From the NCBI GenBank assembly GCA_029288835.1, contig JARIGN010000036.1, positions 1 to 38,800 of the forward strand: a DNA stretch of 38,800 nt. The letters run 5' to 3'. Below are positions 23,430-31,895 of this stretch, in pieces; the first letter of the stretch is position 1, and every line of letters begins with the position of its first letter. The notes beneath the pieces are model-generated. The model saw only the letters and a list, made by a program, of their open reading frames with translations, ran no database searches and was not told the DNA's origin. Made by a program: the position numbers and the translations under genes. Source of the stretch: Candidatus Kaiserbacteria bacterium (GTDB lineage Bacteria; Patescibacteriota; Minisyncoccia; Phycocordibacterales; Phycocordibacteraceae).

Positions 23430-23435
23430 AGCAAA

Positions 23436-23441
23436 AGTATA
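23436..23441 (-). promoter_or_regulatory. -10 box TATACT of virB4
   Basis: GTATACT on the minus strand ends 6 bases before the ATG at 23429, inside the 33-base gap after the TraC-like gene. Confidence 0.6.
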
Positions 23442-23462
23442 CGCTAGGGTGGAGTGTTGTGG

Positions 23463-24086
23463 CTAGGCTGCCACACGGATAGGGTCTTCCATGTCGCCTA
23501 GGTTGAAGGAGCGATACATGAGCTCAATCACTTCTTCCGTCCCTAGTGGGATAGCGCGTATACCTGAAGCACCGAGTCCGGAAGCCACGAGCGCCATACG
23601 CTGCTCAAGCTGCACGCGATACTCCTCAAAAGAGTCCTGCTGCTCCCCTTTTTCATCTTTTTTTCCAAAACCAAAGCTTTTTACGACGTCTTCCGTACCG
23701 CTCGGCGCAAACGGTACCACCACATAGAACATTTTGGTCATAATATCGGCACCTTCGATGAAATTATGAATAAAGGAAATGTATTCACGGAGCTGGAGGC
23801 GCATGAGCTCGGTGGTTTGCATGTCGAGGCGCTCCTGCAGGAGGGCTAGATAGGGGCGAATATCCATTTTCCGTGAGTGCACTGCTATTTGCACGCTGAA
23901 ATCAAGGGTATTAAGGAATGACTGAAACCCACCAATAACCGCGCGCTGTTCATCTTCCGATTTAAGGGAGAAGTTAATGGAAGAACACATCAAAATCCCA
24001 CGATAGCCGCCATCTTTAAGGATAACGACCCCATTGCGAATCTCCTGGACCGGTACAAAATCTTGGGCTGCTTTAGATGCGGGCAT
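23463..24086 (-). CDS. TraC-like conjugation protein, 207 aa
   Basis: A soluble protein that opens with DFVPVQEIRNGVVILKDGGYRGILMCSSINF and continues with SEDEQRAVIGGFQSFLNTLDF and QIAVHSRKMDI, a pattern common before VirB4 in these genomes and resembling the N-terminal domain of TraC/VirB4. A helical middle (ERLDMQTTELMRLQLREYI) and MFYVVVPFAPSG follow. No Walker motif is present. It lies between prgI (18 bases) and virB4 (33 bases). It may be a detached VirB4 N-terminal domain or an adaptor that pairs with it. No clear promoter or Shine-Dalgarno was found, so it is probably cotranscribed with prgI. Confidence 0.7.
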   Translation of the reverse strand: MPASKAAQDFVPVQEIRNGVVILKDGGYRGILMCSSINFSLKSEDEQRAVIGGFQSFLNTLDFSVQIAVHSRKMDIRPYLALLQERLDMQTTELMRLQLREYISFIHNFIEGADIMTKMFYVVVPFAPSGTEDVVKSFGFGKKDEKGEQQDSFEEYRVQLEQRMALVASGLGASGIRAIPLGTEEVIELMYRSFNLGDMEDPIRVAA

Positions 24087-24104
24087 AATGGCGTATTTCT
24101 TAGG

Positions 24105-24515
24105 TTATTCGGCTTCCTGCGGCGCGTTCACGTCCTTAATATCGAGAGACCACGCGAGGTCGCGCAGCTTGCTTTCGGATAGGCCAAGCTTGGTGCGGTG
24201 CTCGGGAAGTGCCACTACCGGCTTTTTTGCTTCTGGAGCAGGGTCCTTTTTCCATAAATAGAGTCTTCCGCTCACGAAATAGTTAAACGCTGCTTCCATT
24301 ATTTCAAGAAAACTCTTTCCGTTCAGCTTATAAAACGCGAGCGCGAGTGCGAAAAGCGCGACAGGAATGGAGAGAATCCAGCCGAGAGTGCCGAGGGTGA
24401 GTATAAGGGTAACGCAAATGCCTGCGCCGCCTGCAACAAAGATAAATTGTTTCCACGTGAGCGGGCCAAATATCTTATCCTCCACTTCAATGAACTGCGG
24501 TACCTGGTATTCCAT
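24105..24515 (-). CDS. prgI: PrgI family protein
   Basis: PrgI-family proteins are small inner-membrane T4SS components similar to VirB3, found in Gram-positive conjugation systems. The 136-aa protein opens with the typical YQVPQFIEVEDKIFGPLTWKQF, then two membrane segments (about 24-42 and 44-62) and FLEIMEAAFNYFVSGRLYLWKK. The C-terminal tail of about 45 residues is charged and cytoplasmic. Placement just before the TraC-like gene and VirB4 is the usual VirB3-VirB4 order. A TATACT box lies 7 bases before the ATG. Confidence 0.85.
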   Translation of the reverse strand: MEYQVPQFIEVEDKIFGPLTWKQFIFVAGGAGICVTLILTLGTLGWILSIPVALFALALAFYKLNGKSFLEIMEAAFNYFVSGRLYLWKKDPAPEAKKPVVALPEHRTKLGLSESKLRDLAWSLDIKDVNAPQEAE

Positions 24516-24522
24516 TACTAGT

Positions 24523-24528
24523 AGTATA
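24523..24528 (-). promoter_or_regulatory. -10 box TATACT of prgI
   Basis: GTATACT on the minus strand ends 7 bases before the ATG at 24515. Confidence 0.6.
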
Positions 24529-24545
24529 CCGCATCCTCTTCCCTG

Positions 24546-25592
24546 CTATTCAATGGGTTCGCGGTATGGGTCTATGCCGTATTGCTTCAACACATCATGG
24601 AGTGCGTCGCGATTGCTTTGAGCCGGTGGTGTCACAATACCTGGCATGGCAGAAGGTGTTGCTGGCTGTGGAGGAAGCGATGTTTGGGTAGGTGTGGGAG
24701 GCACGATAGAGGCAGGAGGTGTTTGGGGTACAGCGGGAGGAATAAATGGTGTCGGTGCTACTGCAGGAGCTGGCTGCGCAGCGGGTTGTGGGGCTAAAGT
24801 AAAGGCAGGAGCCAGCGGAGCAGCTTGTGGCGCAGGAGCGGTGTGTGAGCCGGCAGGATGCTGGTAATGTTCGGAAGCTGCTTGTGCCATCGCCATATCC
24901 TCTTTCATGGTGCGGGCATGCGGCGCTTGAATTGGGCCGCTCTGCGGCTGTGGCAATGCGCTCGGTCCCGCAGATGCCTGAGCATACTGGGACATATTGC
25001 TAGTAGGAATATGCTGCACGGGCTGTGGTGTGGGTGCGTAGACAGGGGCAGGGGTTGCTACAAATGCCGGCGCTATCGCTACGGCGGCAGGCGGCATCGA
25101 GCCAGGAAGTGGCGCAGACACGGTTGGTATAGCTGGAGCAGGAGCCGCAGTCGGAGCCGAAACTGGAATAGAAACAGGATTCGGGGCAGGAGCGGGTGCT
25201 GAAGCGATGGCGGGCGCTTGAGTTGGCGCGGCAGTGCTCACCGATCCAGCATCTTCTTCATCTGGCCCAGTCTCCTCTTCTGGAGGCGCATTCTTCATTT
25301 TTTCCCGAAGAGGAATGAACACCAAAGTATTAAGTTCCTCAACAATTGCCCCAAGGCTTTCCTGCGGCACTCCAACTGACTTAAGTTCTCCAACAAACTG
25401 CTGCGGACTCATGAAGCCGAGAAGCATGTTAGTGGTTTCTCGATATACCGCTCCAACGGTATCAGTGTGAAGTTTGTACTTTACGCCAAGCTGCTCAACA
25501 AGTGATGTTAGGGTATCCTCAGCAATATATTCTCGAAGAGTATAAGGAAGTTTCCTAAATGCCGCATCAAATTGTTCAGTAGTAAGTATCAT
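24546..25592 (-). CDS. Pro/Ala-rich protein of the secretion locus, 348 aa
   Basis: The first 110 residues form a helical domain (FDAAFRKLPYTLREYIAED, LGFMSPQQFVGELKSVGVP, LREKMKNAPPEEE) that looks like a compact fold. Residues 115-325 are a low-complexity run of Ala, Pro, Ser, Val and Gln with APAP and PTP motifs, likely an extended or disordered linker. A short conserved-looking end, NRDALHDVLKQYGIDPYREP, closes it. There is no signal peptide or membrane segment, so it is probably cytoplasmic. A folded head, a long flexible arm and a terminal peptide suggest a tether or adaptor, but that is inference. TATAAT lies 6 bases upstream. Confidence 0.7.
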   Translation of the reverse strand: MILTTEQFDAAFRKLPYTLREYIAEDTLTSLVEQLGVKYKLHTDTVGAVYRETTNMLLGFMSPQQFVGELKSVGVPQESLGAIVEELNTLVFIPLREKMKNAPPEEETGPDEEDAGSVSTAAPTQAPAIASAPAPAPNPVSIPVSAPTAAPAPAIPTVSAPLPGSMPPAAVAIAPAFVATPAPVYAPTPQPVQHIPTSNMSQYAQASAGPSALPQPQSGPIQAPHARTMKEDMAMAQAASEHYQHPAGSHTAPAPQAAPLAPAFTLAPQPAAQPAPAVAPTPFIPPAVPQTPPASIVPPTPTQTSLPPQPATPSAMPGIVTPPAQSNRDALHDVLKQYGIDPYREPIE

Positions 25593-25598
25593 AAAAGT

Positions 25599-25604
25599 AT
25601 TATA
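25599..25604 (-). promoter_or_regulatory. -10 box TATAAT of the Pro/Ala-rich gene
   Basis: TATAAT on the minus strand ends 6 bases before the ATG at 25592, within the 20-base gap after the TrbL/VirB6-like gene. Confidence 0.65.
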
Positions 25605-25612
25605 ATACTACG

Positions 25613-28306
25613 TTATGGTTGTTGAGCTTGGGGTCCTTGTTGCTGTCGCGCTCTACTTATTGGTTGATTGTCACGGCCCCGAATTCTTCTGCCATCCCAC
25701 TGGCGGCTTGGGTTTTGCCCAGCAAGATATCTATCCATCGATTCAAATTCTTTTTGTTTACGTTCCCTTTCCTGTTGATCTGCTGGCGGGTTATCTAGGA
25801 AATGCTGGTATCTCGCCTGAATCCTTTCCATGAGCGCTTCTCGTTCCTCCGTGTTAATAGCTCCATCTTTTGTTACTATGGCCGATAATTTTTCAGCATT
25901 GAGTGCATCAACTACCTCATCCTCAAGTAACTCATTTGCTTTGAAATCGGCAAACTGCTTACCATTCATTGCACGTGCAATTCTACTTAATTGTTCCCGA
26001 TTTCCATCATTATTTATAATATTTCGCGCCTTACTAATACGACGAGCATCATTAAATTGCTTTTGCATGGTATTTGTAAGAGAAGATTTCTTAGAAAGAT
26101 TCGTGAGAATTCCATCATCAATAAGCGATGAACCAGTGGCGGCATCTACTCGAGCAAGAACTGCTTTTGCAAATTCCGGCGCAATTTGTCCTGCAAGAGC
26201 TAGCTCATCTTCCTTCATTGCTTTAATCATTTTATCAATTTCTTCATTATTTAAACCTTCCGTACTGAAGCGAGCAGCAGTAAGTCTATGCTTAAAGTCG
26301 GAATCAAGATTATTGTTACCCGCAATTGCTTTCATTTGATCAGTAGAAAGACTCTTAGCTGCTACATTCATTTGCTCATTTGAAAGTCTGAGCTCAGAAA
26401 GTGTCTTTCCAATTTCCTCATTAGACATTTTTTGCATAGCCATTTCCATCTTTTCTCGTTCCTCCGCTGAAGCACCCATTTTAAGACCTTCTTGGATGGC
26501 TTTTTTGTTTTCAGCCTCATGTGCGACGTGAGTAGTATGTTTTTTTCGTTCCTCATCCGCTTTCTTTTTGTCAGAATAACCTTTTGTACCAGGAAGGCTT
26601 GCGTCACGGGCTTTGTTCAAACCTCCCTCGATTCCAGCACCGAACATGTTATCGAAACCACCTGCCAGTGCCCCAGTAATACCGCCTGCATTACGCATTT
26701 TTCCAATTGTAGACGCATATAGTTTGCTTGATCCATTGAAAACCCTTCCTGCAGTTTGGCGATAGCCGAATTGTGCTCCATATGCCCCCAAACGAACAGG
26801 TGCCATAAATGTTTTCCTGGTTGCGTATGCAGCGCTCTTAGAAGCAAAATCTGCACCAATAGCCCCCATACTTTTTGCCACCATTTGTGAGGCAATCATA
26901 AAGCCAGTAACGAGCGCGAAGAAGAGGATAGCACTACCATAGTCGGATTTACCTGAGGTAAATACGCCGAGAATGGTAGTGGCGCTACTCCCGTTTGCGA
27001 AAGTACGCTGCAGCGAAAGCATTATTTTTAAGCTCACCAATATTAAAAGGAGATAGACCGGCGCATAAAATGCTTGACTTATGAGCGTTTTACTCCAGCG
27101 TGTCCACTGGCTATTTAGAGGTGGTATAGCAAGTGCTACAAGTCCCACGGGAGAAAGGATTAGCACTAACACAAGTACAATTGCACGAATTACAAGTAGT
27201 ATGGCGCCAAAAAGAAGTACAAAACAAGTTATACCCATAAAAATAGCAAGACCAATAAAGGCTATTAATTTTTGGGTATTGTTTCCAGCAGCAAAGCTTT
27301 TTACCGCATCGCTAAAGCTTGTAGACAATACATTACTCACTCCAGAAATTAATCCTGAACTTTGAGATGCGGTATCAAAAAGATTACTAAGTCCAGCAGC
27401 TTGGAGTATCTCAGATGAAATACCTACATTTGTACTGCAAGGCTGGTTATTGGAGGGACTGCCACTCCCAGGGTTACAGAGTGATCCTTGTCCCGCCTGG
27501 TTATATATTGCTGCACTCAATACATTTGAGATATCAATAACTGCTTCTGCTCCGAAAAGACTAAAGTTCAACAAAAGCGCGACGATTATTAGGGTTGGAA
27601 TAGATTTTCGAGTAGAAGCAGGATTTAAATCTAGGATCATGAGAAGTCCCATGAATATGAACCCAAATATAAGTACAATATTTCCTATGTCTCTCAGAAT
27701 TCCCCATGCCGTAAGAAGACCTTGTGAGTTACCAAAATAAAGTCCGAACTGGAACACTGTTATAACCACTACCCAGTTAAAGAAAGCACCTATAAGTGAA
27801 AGGAAGAAACCGATAAATTCAACCGCAAGAAGAGCAATAATTGCTACCCAGCCAATCAAACAATCTCCCCAGGTAGAGGGGTTCAAAGAACATGACTGTA
27901 CAGCTGGAGCAGCTGCCACTGAGGTAACATTTCCTTTCGCGTCCGTAGCTGTAGTTTCAGAGACATTTGTGGTCGGATTTACCACCTGATTTACCGCACT
28001 TCCATCTTTATTAGTTATTGTACAGACATCACTCCCGCTGCTTAGGTCTAGTGAAGCTACGACAGCACAGTCAGCGGTTTGATTAGTTGTAGAATTTGTA
28101 TAGCAAGTATCTCCACTAAATCCTTTGCAAGAGACTGTTTTCCACTGAGGGTCACTTTCAATTTTTTGTTCAGGAAGTTCACCGCTAAGTGGTTGGTTAT
28201 TTGCAGCTTGCGCATGCACGAGAGAAAAAGGAAGAAATAAGAAAAGAAATAGAGAAAATATAAGATTTAGCTTTAAGAAACTGTTTTTGTGTGAGAGGGT
28301 TTCCAT
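25613..28306 (-). CDS. TrbL/VirB6-like polytopic membrane protein
   Basis: This 897-aa protein has a signal-like N-terminus (1-33, ending VHAQ), a Cys-containing external part (40-150), and then seven or so membrane segments between about 155 and 520, for example IVLIFGFIFMGLLMILDLN and IRAIVLVLVLILSPVGLVA. TrbL/VirB6 proteins form the inner-membrane channel of T4SSs and show this layout. Residues 560-897 are a large charged, helical, soluble tail with repeated heptad-like blocks (EEREKMEMAMQKMSNEEIG, LTNLSKKSSLTNTMQKQF) ending in a Gln/Pro/Arg-rich stretch. The tail is far longer than in TrbL. It starts 4 bases after the preceding gene's stop, so it is coupled to it. Confidence 0.75.
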   Translation of the reverse strand: METLSHKNSFLKLNLIFSLFLFLFLPFSLVHAQAANNQPLSGELPEQKIESDPQWKTVSCKGFSGDTCYTNSTTNQTADCAVVASLDLSSGSDVCTITNKDGSAVNQVVNPTTNVSETTATDAKGNVTSVAAAPAVQSCSLNPSTWGDCLIGWVAIIALLAVEFIGFFLSLIGAFFNWVVVITVFQFGLYFGNSQGLLTAWGILRDIGNIVLIFGFIFMGLLMILDLNPASTRKSIPTLIIVALLLNFSLFGAEAVIDISNVLSAAIYNQAGQGSLCNPGSGSPSNNQPCSTNVGISSEILQAAGLSNLFDTASQSSGLISGVSNVLSTSFSDAVKSFAAGNNTQKLIAFIGLAIFMGITCFVLLFGAILLVIRAIVLVLVLILSPVGLVALAIPPLNSQWTRWSKTLISQAFYAPVYLLLILVSLKIMLSLQRTFANGSSATTILGVFTSGKSDYGSAILFFALVTGFMIASQMVAKSMGAIGADFASKSAAYATRKTFMAPVRLGAYGAQFGYRQTAGRVFNGSSKLYASTIGKMRNAGGITGALAGGFDNMFGAGIEGGLNKARDASLPGTKGYSDKKKADEERKKHTTHVAHEAENKKAIQEGLKMGASAEEREKMEMAMQKMSNEEIGKTLSELRLSNEQMNVAAKSLSTDQMKAIAGNNNLDSDFKHRLTAARFSTEGLNNEEIDKMIKAMKEDELALAGQIAPEFAKAVLARVDAATGSSLIDDGILTNLSKKSSLTNTMQKQFNDARRISKARNIINNDGNREQLSRIARAMNGKQFADFKANELLEDEVVDALNAEKLSAIVTKDGAINTEEREALMERIQARYQHFLDNPPADQQERERKQKEFESMDRYLAGQNPSRQWDGRRIRGRDNQPISRARQQQGPQAQQP

Positions 28307-28310
28307 ATTA

Positions 28311-29876
28311 TTAGGTTCCTAGCCCGCACCTATTCGCCTCAGCCGAAAGCTGGTTCATCTGGGTGAGAAGTGTGGGAGCAGTTGAGGTTGAGCCGCTACT
28401 ATCCTGGCTCTGGTTCGCCGCATAGGCTATGTCAGATGCGCTCGGGAGTGTACCGAGGAGAGTCGTGTAGGAAGTCGAGATAGTCGAAAGGGTGGCGGAT
28501 TGGTCAGAGGTGCTGCTCGCAATAGACTGCATCTGTGTTTGCATATTTTGGAGTGTAGTAATACCTGAAGTTGCCAAAGAAATTTCCGTAGATGCTTGCT
28601 GAATCACGGGCTGCACCGTCGACGCTATGAGGGACTGCGCATTTGGCATGCAGGCGCTGCGAGAAAGCGCCGCGTTCGCTGCGAGTGCAGCATTGTTAAT
28701 GATGTTCCAGTTAGCAATGAATCCTTGGAGCTGGGTTATCTGTTGGGTGATGGTCGAAGAAAACTGTGAAGAAAGCGTCGTGTTGATAGAGGTTTGGGTA
28801 GGATCCGTTTGAGTAAAGTAGGTTGACCCTGCGGGGGTAGTTGCCGTGGCGCCGGTAACAGGGTTAGTGATGGTTGTTGCAGAGGTAGAGGGCTTAGATG
28901 TACCAGAAAGACCTCCCGAACCCACCACTTGGTTAATGAGCTGGCTAAGAATTGAGCCAAGGAGTTCACCAAAGGTGTGCGTGTTCACGAGTGAATCCAC
29001 GCCTGAGCCAAGAGATTTGTCGAGTGTTGCTTTTATGGTCGCACCTGGAGTCTTAATCGGACTATTTGGGCAGCCGCTGTTTGCAGAAAGCGACGTCAAT
29101 GAGGTGAGTACTTGGTTTATTCCTGCTACTGAAGTGACCTGAGTTGGCTTCCCTGTTGTCGTGGTATTACAGGTGCCACGGGATGAAGCAAATCCCTGGC
29201 CCCAATTCATCTCGTCAAGCTTCAGGCTCTTCGCATTTTCTACCACAGAGGCAAGGCCATTCTGGGCGATCATGGTAGCGCCAAAAGGATTATTGGCAGG
29301 ATTTGACCATGCGTTCATTTCAGCAGTGAGTCCTCCCCCATGAACAAGATCGCCGTTATAGAGTGCAGTAGGGTTTGAGCTATATTTATTTAACGTATAG
29401 GCGTTTTGAGTAAAATATCCGGTAGGGCTTGTAGACTGTAAATAGCTGTTCCCTACGGCTGTTGCGACTGCAGTCTGATACGGAGATTTAATAGAGCCAT
29501 TGGTCTGGAGCTGCTGGATAAAACTGTTTGCCGCAGTGTCGCCTGCGGTTTTAAGGTCAGCGGCAAGATTCGTAGTATAGCCTGCACTACCGTTTGGTCC
29601 CTTGTTAATTGAGTTAACCGTACTTTTAACGACTGACTGCAGTAAGGATTTAGATAGTGCCCAAGCAAGGGGGTTAAGGATGTAGGTGAGGAAGTGGTTG
29701 GCAACATCATTAATGGCGCCAATAGTATTTTGTACAAGGTTCGTTGGGTCAATAACTATGTCACCGACTCCAAAAATTGCTTGTGCAGGCTGGGCAAAAC
29801 CAATCGAGACAAAAAGGATAAGACTCAGCGCGATGGTTGAAAGCTTTTTGGTGAGTGAGCGTGAAGTTGTATTCAT
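28311..29876 (-). CDS. TrbJ/VirB5-like secreted protein, 521 aa
   Basis: After a signal peptide (1-33, ending PAQA) the mature start IFGVGDIVIDPTNLVQNTIG resembles the TrbJ/VirB5 opening, where a DPTN-x-x-QN motif is typical. VirB5/TrbJ proteins are minor pilus or adhesin components. Long helical, Ser/Thr/Gln/Ala-rich stretches follow, with four isolated cysteines and a helical end (TTLQNMQTQMQSIASSTS). At 521 aa it is over twice the usual size, so large insertions are present. It is the second gene of a tight run: 3 bases after the 353-aa gene and 4 before the TrbL-like gene. Confidence 0.6.
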   Translation of the reverse strand: MNTTSRSLTKKLSTIALSLILFVSIGFAQPAQAIFGVGDIVIDPTNLVQNTIGAINDVANHFLTYILNPLAWALSKSLLQSVVKSTVNSINKGPNGSAGYTTNLAADLKTAGDTAANSFIQQLQTNGSIKSPYQTAVATAVGNSYLQSTSPTGYFTQNAYTLNKYSSNPTALYNGDLVHGGGLTAEMNAWSNPANNPFGATMIAQNGLASVVENAKSLKLDEMNWGQGFASSRGTCNTTTTGKPTQVTSVAGINQVLTSLTSLSANSGCPNSPIKTPGATIKATLDKSLGSGVDSLVNTHTFGELLGSILSQLINQVVGSGGLSGTSKPSTSATTITNPVTGATATTPAGSTYFTQTDPTQTSINTTLSSQFSSTITQQITQLQGFIANWNIINNAALAANAALSRSACMPNAQSLIASTVQPVIQQASTEISLATSGITTLQNMQTQMQSIASSTSDQSATLSTISTSYTTLLGTLPSASDIAYAANQSQDSSGSTSTAPTLLTQMNQLSAEANRCGLGT

Positions 29877-29879
29877 ACG

Positions 29880-30941
29880 CTATTGGGAGGATGGAGCTCC
29901 AAGCTGGGACTCAGTCTTTTGTGCATTATTAGTTGCATTGATGAAGAAATAGCCAGGATTACCCTTCTCAATGGTGACTTGCTCCTGAGAAAATACAGAG
30001 CTAACGCTCGCGAGCCCTGCAACCATTGCTTCAGAGTCATTTTCATACTGGGCAAGCCCGAAATAGGCACGAAGCGGGTCTGTATTGATCATGCTCATGT
30101 CGGTGATGTCGGCTCCAAGACGTGCCATGGCATTTGCGGTTGCGAGGTGTGCGTTTTCCATTTCTACCGGTACTGATACTTGCATGATAGCTGCAGAAAG
30201 CGACGTATAAGAGCTCCCAATTTTACCTAGGTTTGCCAAACCACTTGTGTCGTTCTTCTCTACTACAGCTGCAAAGTAGTCGAGTTCATTTTCAGTCGTA
30301 CGCGGATTATTTTTTGCAAAAGCATTTTCCATTGCCGCTGCGTATGTTTGGACTGCGTCAGGTCCGCTTCCTCCCTTCTGTATTTGATCCATAGAATACG
30401 CGTCCTTATGCTCGTTTTGGATAGCAAACTGCTGCAGGGCGCTTTGTGCCGCAGCACCCACCTCCTCTTCAGAAGGCTCAGCTCCATTGCTCGCAGCATC
30501 AGCGCTTTGGCTGAGGTATTGCTGGAGAAGCATTTGAGAAAACTGGTCGGTGAGGGAGCCAGGAGCTGGAAGCACGCCATCAAGCTGGCTTATGTCGGTG
30601 GAGGTCGCCTCCGTAGAAGAAGCGGTAGCCGCAGAAGGAGTAAGGAATTTAGCCTTTACGAGTCCTTGAGATACCGCTTCCCCATCGGTCATGTCAGGGC
30701 TAAAAGAGTGAGCGTTATTAGGATTAAGGCCATAGAGCTCCTCTTCCCAATCAGGAAGCCCGTCGCCGTCGCTGTCTCGTTGCGCGTATTCCTGAAGAAG
30801 TTGCTGGGTGGAGGCTGCATTTGCAAAGGAAGGGTTTAGAAAATTGAGATTTCCATAAGAAAGAAAAAGCGATCCGCCTATAAGTACGCCTGCTATGACA
30901 AGCGCACCGAGAACTCGGGCTTTTTGAGAGACTAATGCCAT
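29880..30941 (-). CDS. Membrane-anchored protein with a calcium-binding-type repeat, 353 aa
   Basis: An N-terminal hydrophobic segment (about 10-29) anchors the protein. Residues 56-75 (RDSDGDGLPDWEEELYGLNP) form a thrombospondin type 3 / EF-hand-like loop rich in Asp, a likely calcium site. The rest is helical, Ala/Ser/Gln/Glu-rich and probably extracytoplasmic. A Shine-Dalgarno AGAGG lies about 5 bases before the ATG, and a TATTAT box lies 12 bases upstream, so this gene has a normal leader, unlike most neighbours. It is the first gene of the secretion-like run. The function is unknown; calcium-dependent assembly or adhesion is possible. Confidence 0.7.
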   Translation of the reverse strand: MALVSQKARVLGALVIAGVLIGGSLFLSYGNLNFLNPSFANAASTQQLLQEYAQRDSDGDGLPDWEEELYGLNPNNAHSFSPDMTDGEAVSQGLVKAKFLTPSAATASSTEATSTDISQLDGVLPAPGSLTDQFSQMLLQQYLSQSADAASNGAEPSEEEVGAAAQSALQQFAIQNEHKDAYSMDQIQKGGSGPDAVQTYAAAMENAFAKNNPRTTENELDYFAAVVEKNDTSGLANLGKIGSSYTSLSAAIMQVSVPVEMENAHLATANAMARLGADITDMSMINTDPLRAYFGLAQYENDSEAMVAGLASVSSVFSQEQVTIEKGNPGYFFINATNNAQKTESQLGAPSSQ

Positions 30942-30986
30942 GGTACCTCTAAAATAATAGCATGTACCTCACTAAATCTTCAGAAA

Positions 30987-31006
30987 ACACACTATAGGTA
31001 TGTGTG
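30987..31006 (-). terminator. Weak hairpin after ksgA
   Basis: A short stem ACACA/TGTGT (30987-30991, 31001-31005) lies downstream of ksgA on the minus strand and is followed by TTTTC. It is a weak candidate; the same 86-base gap also holds the promoter of the 353-aa gene. Confidence 0.35.
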
Positions 31007-31027
31007 CATTAGTGGAGAAGTTTTACC

Positions 31028-31843
31028 CTACTGCAAAAGCTTCGAAAGCGAGAGCCAGGTCTCGAGCGGAAGGTCTTCTGCCCTTATGTTTGGCGAGAGC
31101 GAAAGTGTTGCAAAAGCCTCAGCCACCATTTCTGGCGCGAAAACAGTCGAAAGAGTGTTCGCAAGCTGCTTTCTTTTTTGTCCAAAACCGGCATGAAGCA
31201 CGGCGAAAAAATGCTCCTCTTCCTCTTTGGTTGCAAAAGGTGAGGCGATATCACTAATGCGCAGAACGGCTGAATCGACATTTGGCGCTGGTTTGAAGGC
31301 ACCTCGGGGAACAGTAAAGCAATAGCTCGGTTTTCCAAAGGCCTTTACCGAAAGTGACAAAATGCTCTCTTTTTTACTGCGCGCAATGCGCACGGCAACC
31401 TCCTTTTGTACCAAAAACGTTATACTTTCAGGCTTTTTTGAGGCCGTGAGGAACTTCCGGATGAGTTCTCCGGTGATGTAATAGGGGATGTTAGCTACCA
31501 CTTTGTAGGTTTCTGGAGTGTTTCCGAGGCCCGTAAGAGCGGGCATGTCGGCTGGCTCAAGGCTGCGAATGTCCCCAGCGATAAGCTCCAGCTTCCCTTC
31601 GGCGAGCTCAGTCGCAAATTTTTCCTGCAGACCCGGCAAAAGATCGGCATCAGATTCCACCGCCACCACCTTCCGCGCTTTAGCGAGGAGGACGCGGGTG
31701 AGCATGCCCGTTCCCGGGCCGACCTCAAGCACGCAGTCTTCCCCACTCACCTGCGCTGCCTCGACTATGCGCTCGGCAGTCTGGCTATGCATCAGGAAAT
31801 TTTGTCCAAAAGACTTCTTCGCAATAATAAAGGGGCGATCCAT
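31028..31843 (-). CDS. ksgA: 16S rRNA dimethyladenosine transferase
   Basis: KsgA/RsmA methylates two adjacent adenines near the 3' end of 16S rRNA during small-subunit assembly. The 271-aa protein shows KSFGQNFLMH, the SAM-binding motif VLEVGPGTGML (near residue 43), the acidic VAVESDADLL, the catalytic NIPYYITGELI and the C-terminal GFGQKRKQLANTL. I start at 31843 (MDRPFII) because a TATGCT box ends 6 bases upstream; the frame extends to 31861. It is the last gene of the right-hand block, and 86 bases separate it from the secretion-like locus. Confidence 0.96.
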   Translation of the reverse strand: MDRPFIIAKKSFGQNFLMHSQTAERIVEAAQVSGEDCVLEVGPGTGMLTRVLLAKARKVVAVESDADLLPGLQEKFATELAEGKLELIAGDIRSLEPADMPALTGLGNTPETYKVVANIPYYITGELIRKFLTASKKPESITFLVQKEVAVRIARSKKESILSLSVKAFGKPSYCFTVPRGAFKPAPNVDSAVLRISDIASPFATKEEEEHFFAVLHAGFGQKRKQLANTLSTVFAPEMVAEAFATLSLSPNIRAEDLPLETWLSLSKLLQ

Positions 31844-31849
31844 TGCTCT

Positions 31850-31855
31850 AGCATA
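31850..31855 (-). promoter_or_regulatory. -10 box TATGCT of ksgA
   Basis: TATGCT on the minus strand ends 6 bases before the ATG at 31843. Confidence 0.5.
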
Positions 31856-31895
31856 GCGCACTCTGCGCTTGAGACATGGCTCCTACAGCACTTCC

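Noticed and set aside
24640-25200. Repeats resembling a CRISPR or tandem array
   Set aside because: The periodicity comes from Pro/Ala codons in one long reading frame; there are no equal repeats with unique spacers. No CRISPR array was seen anywhere in the window.
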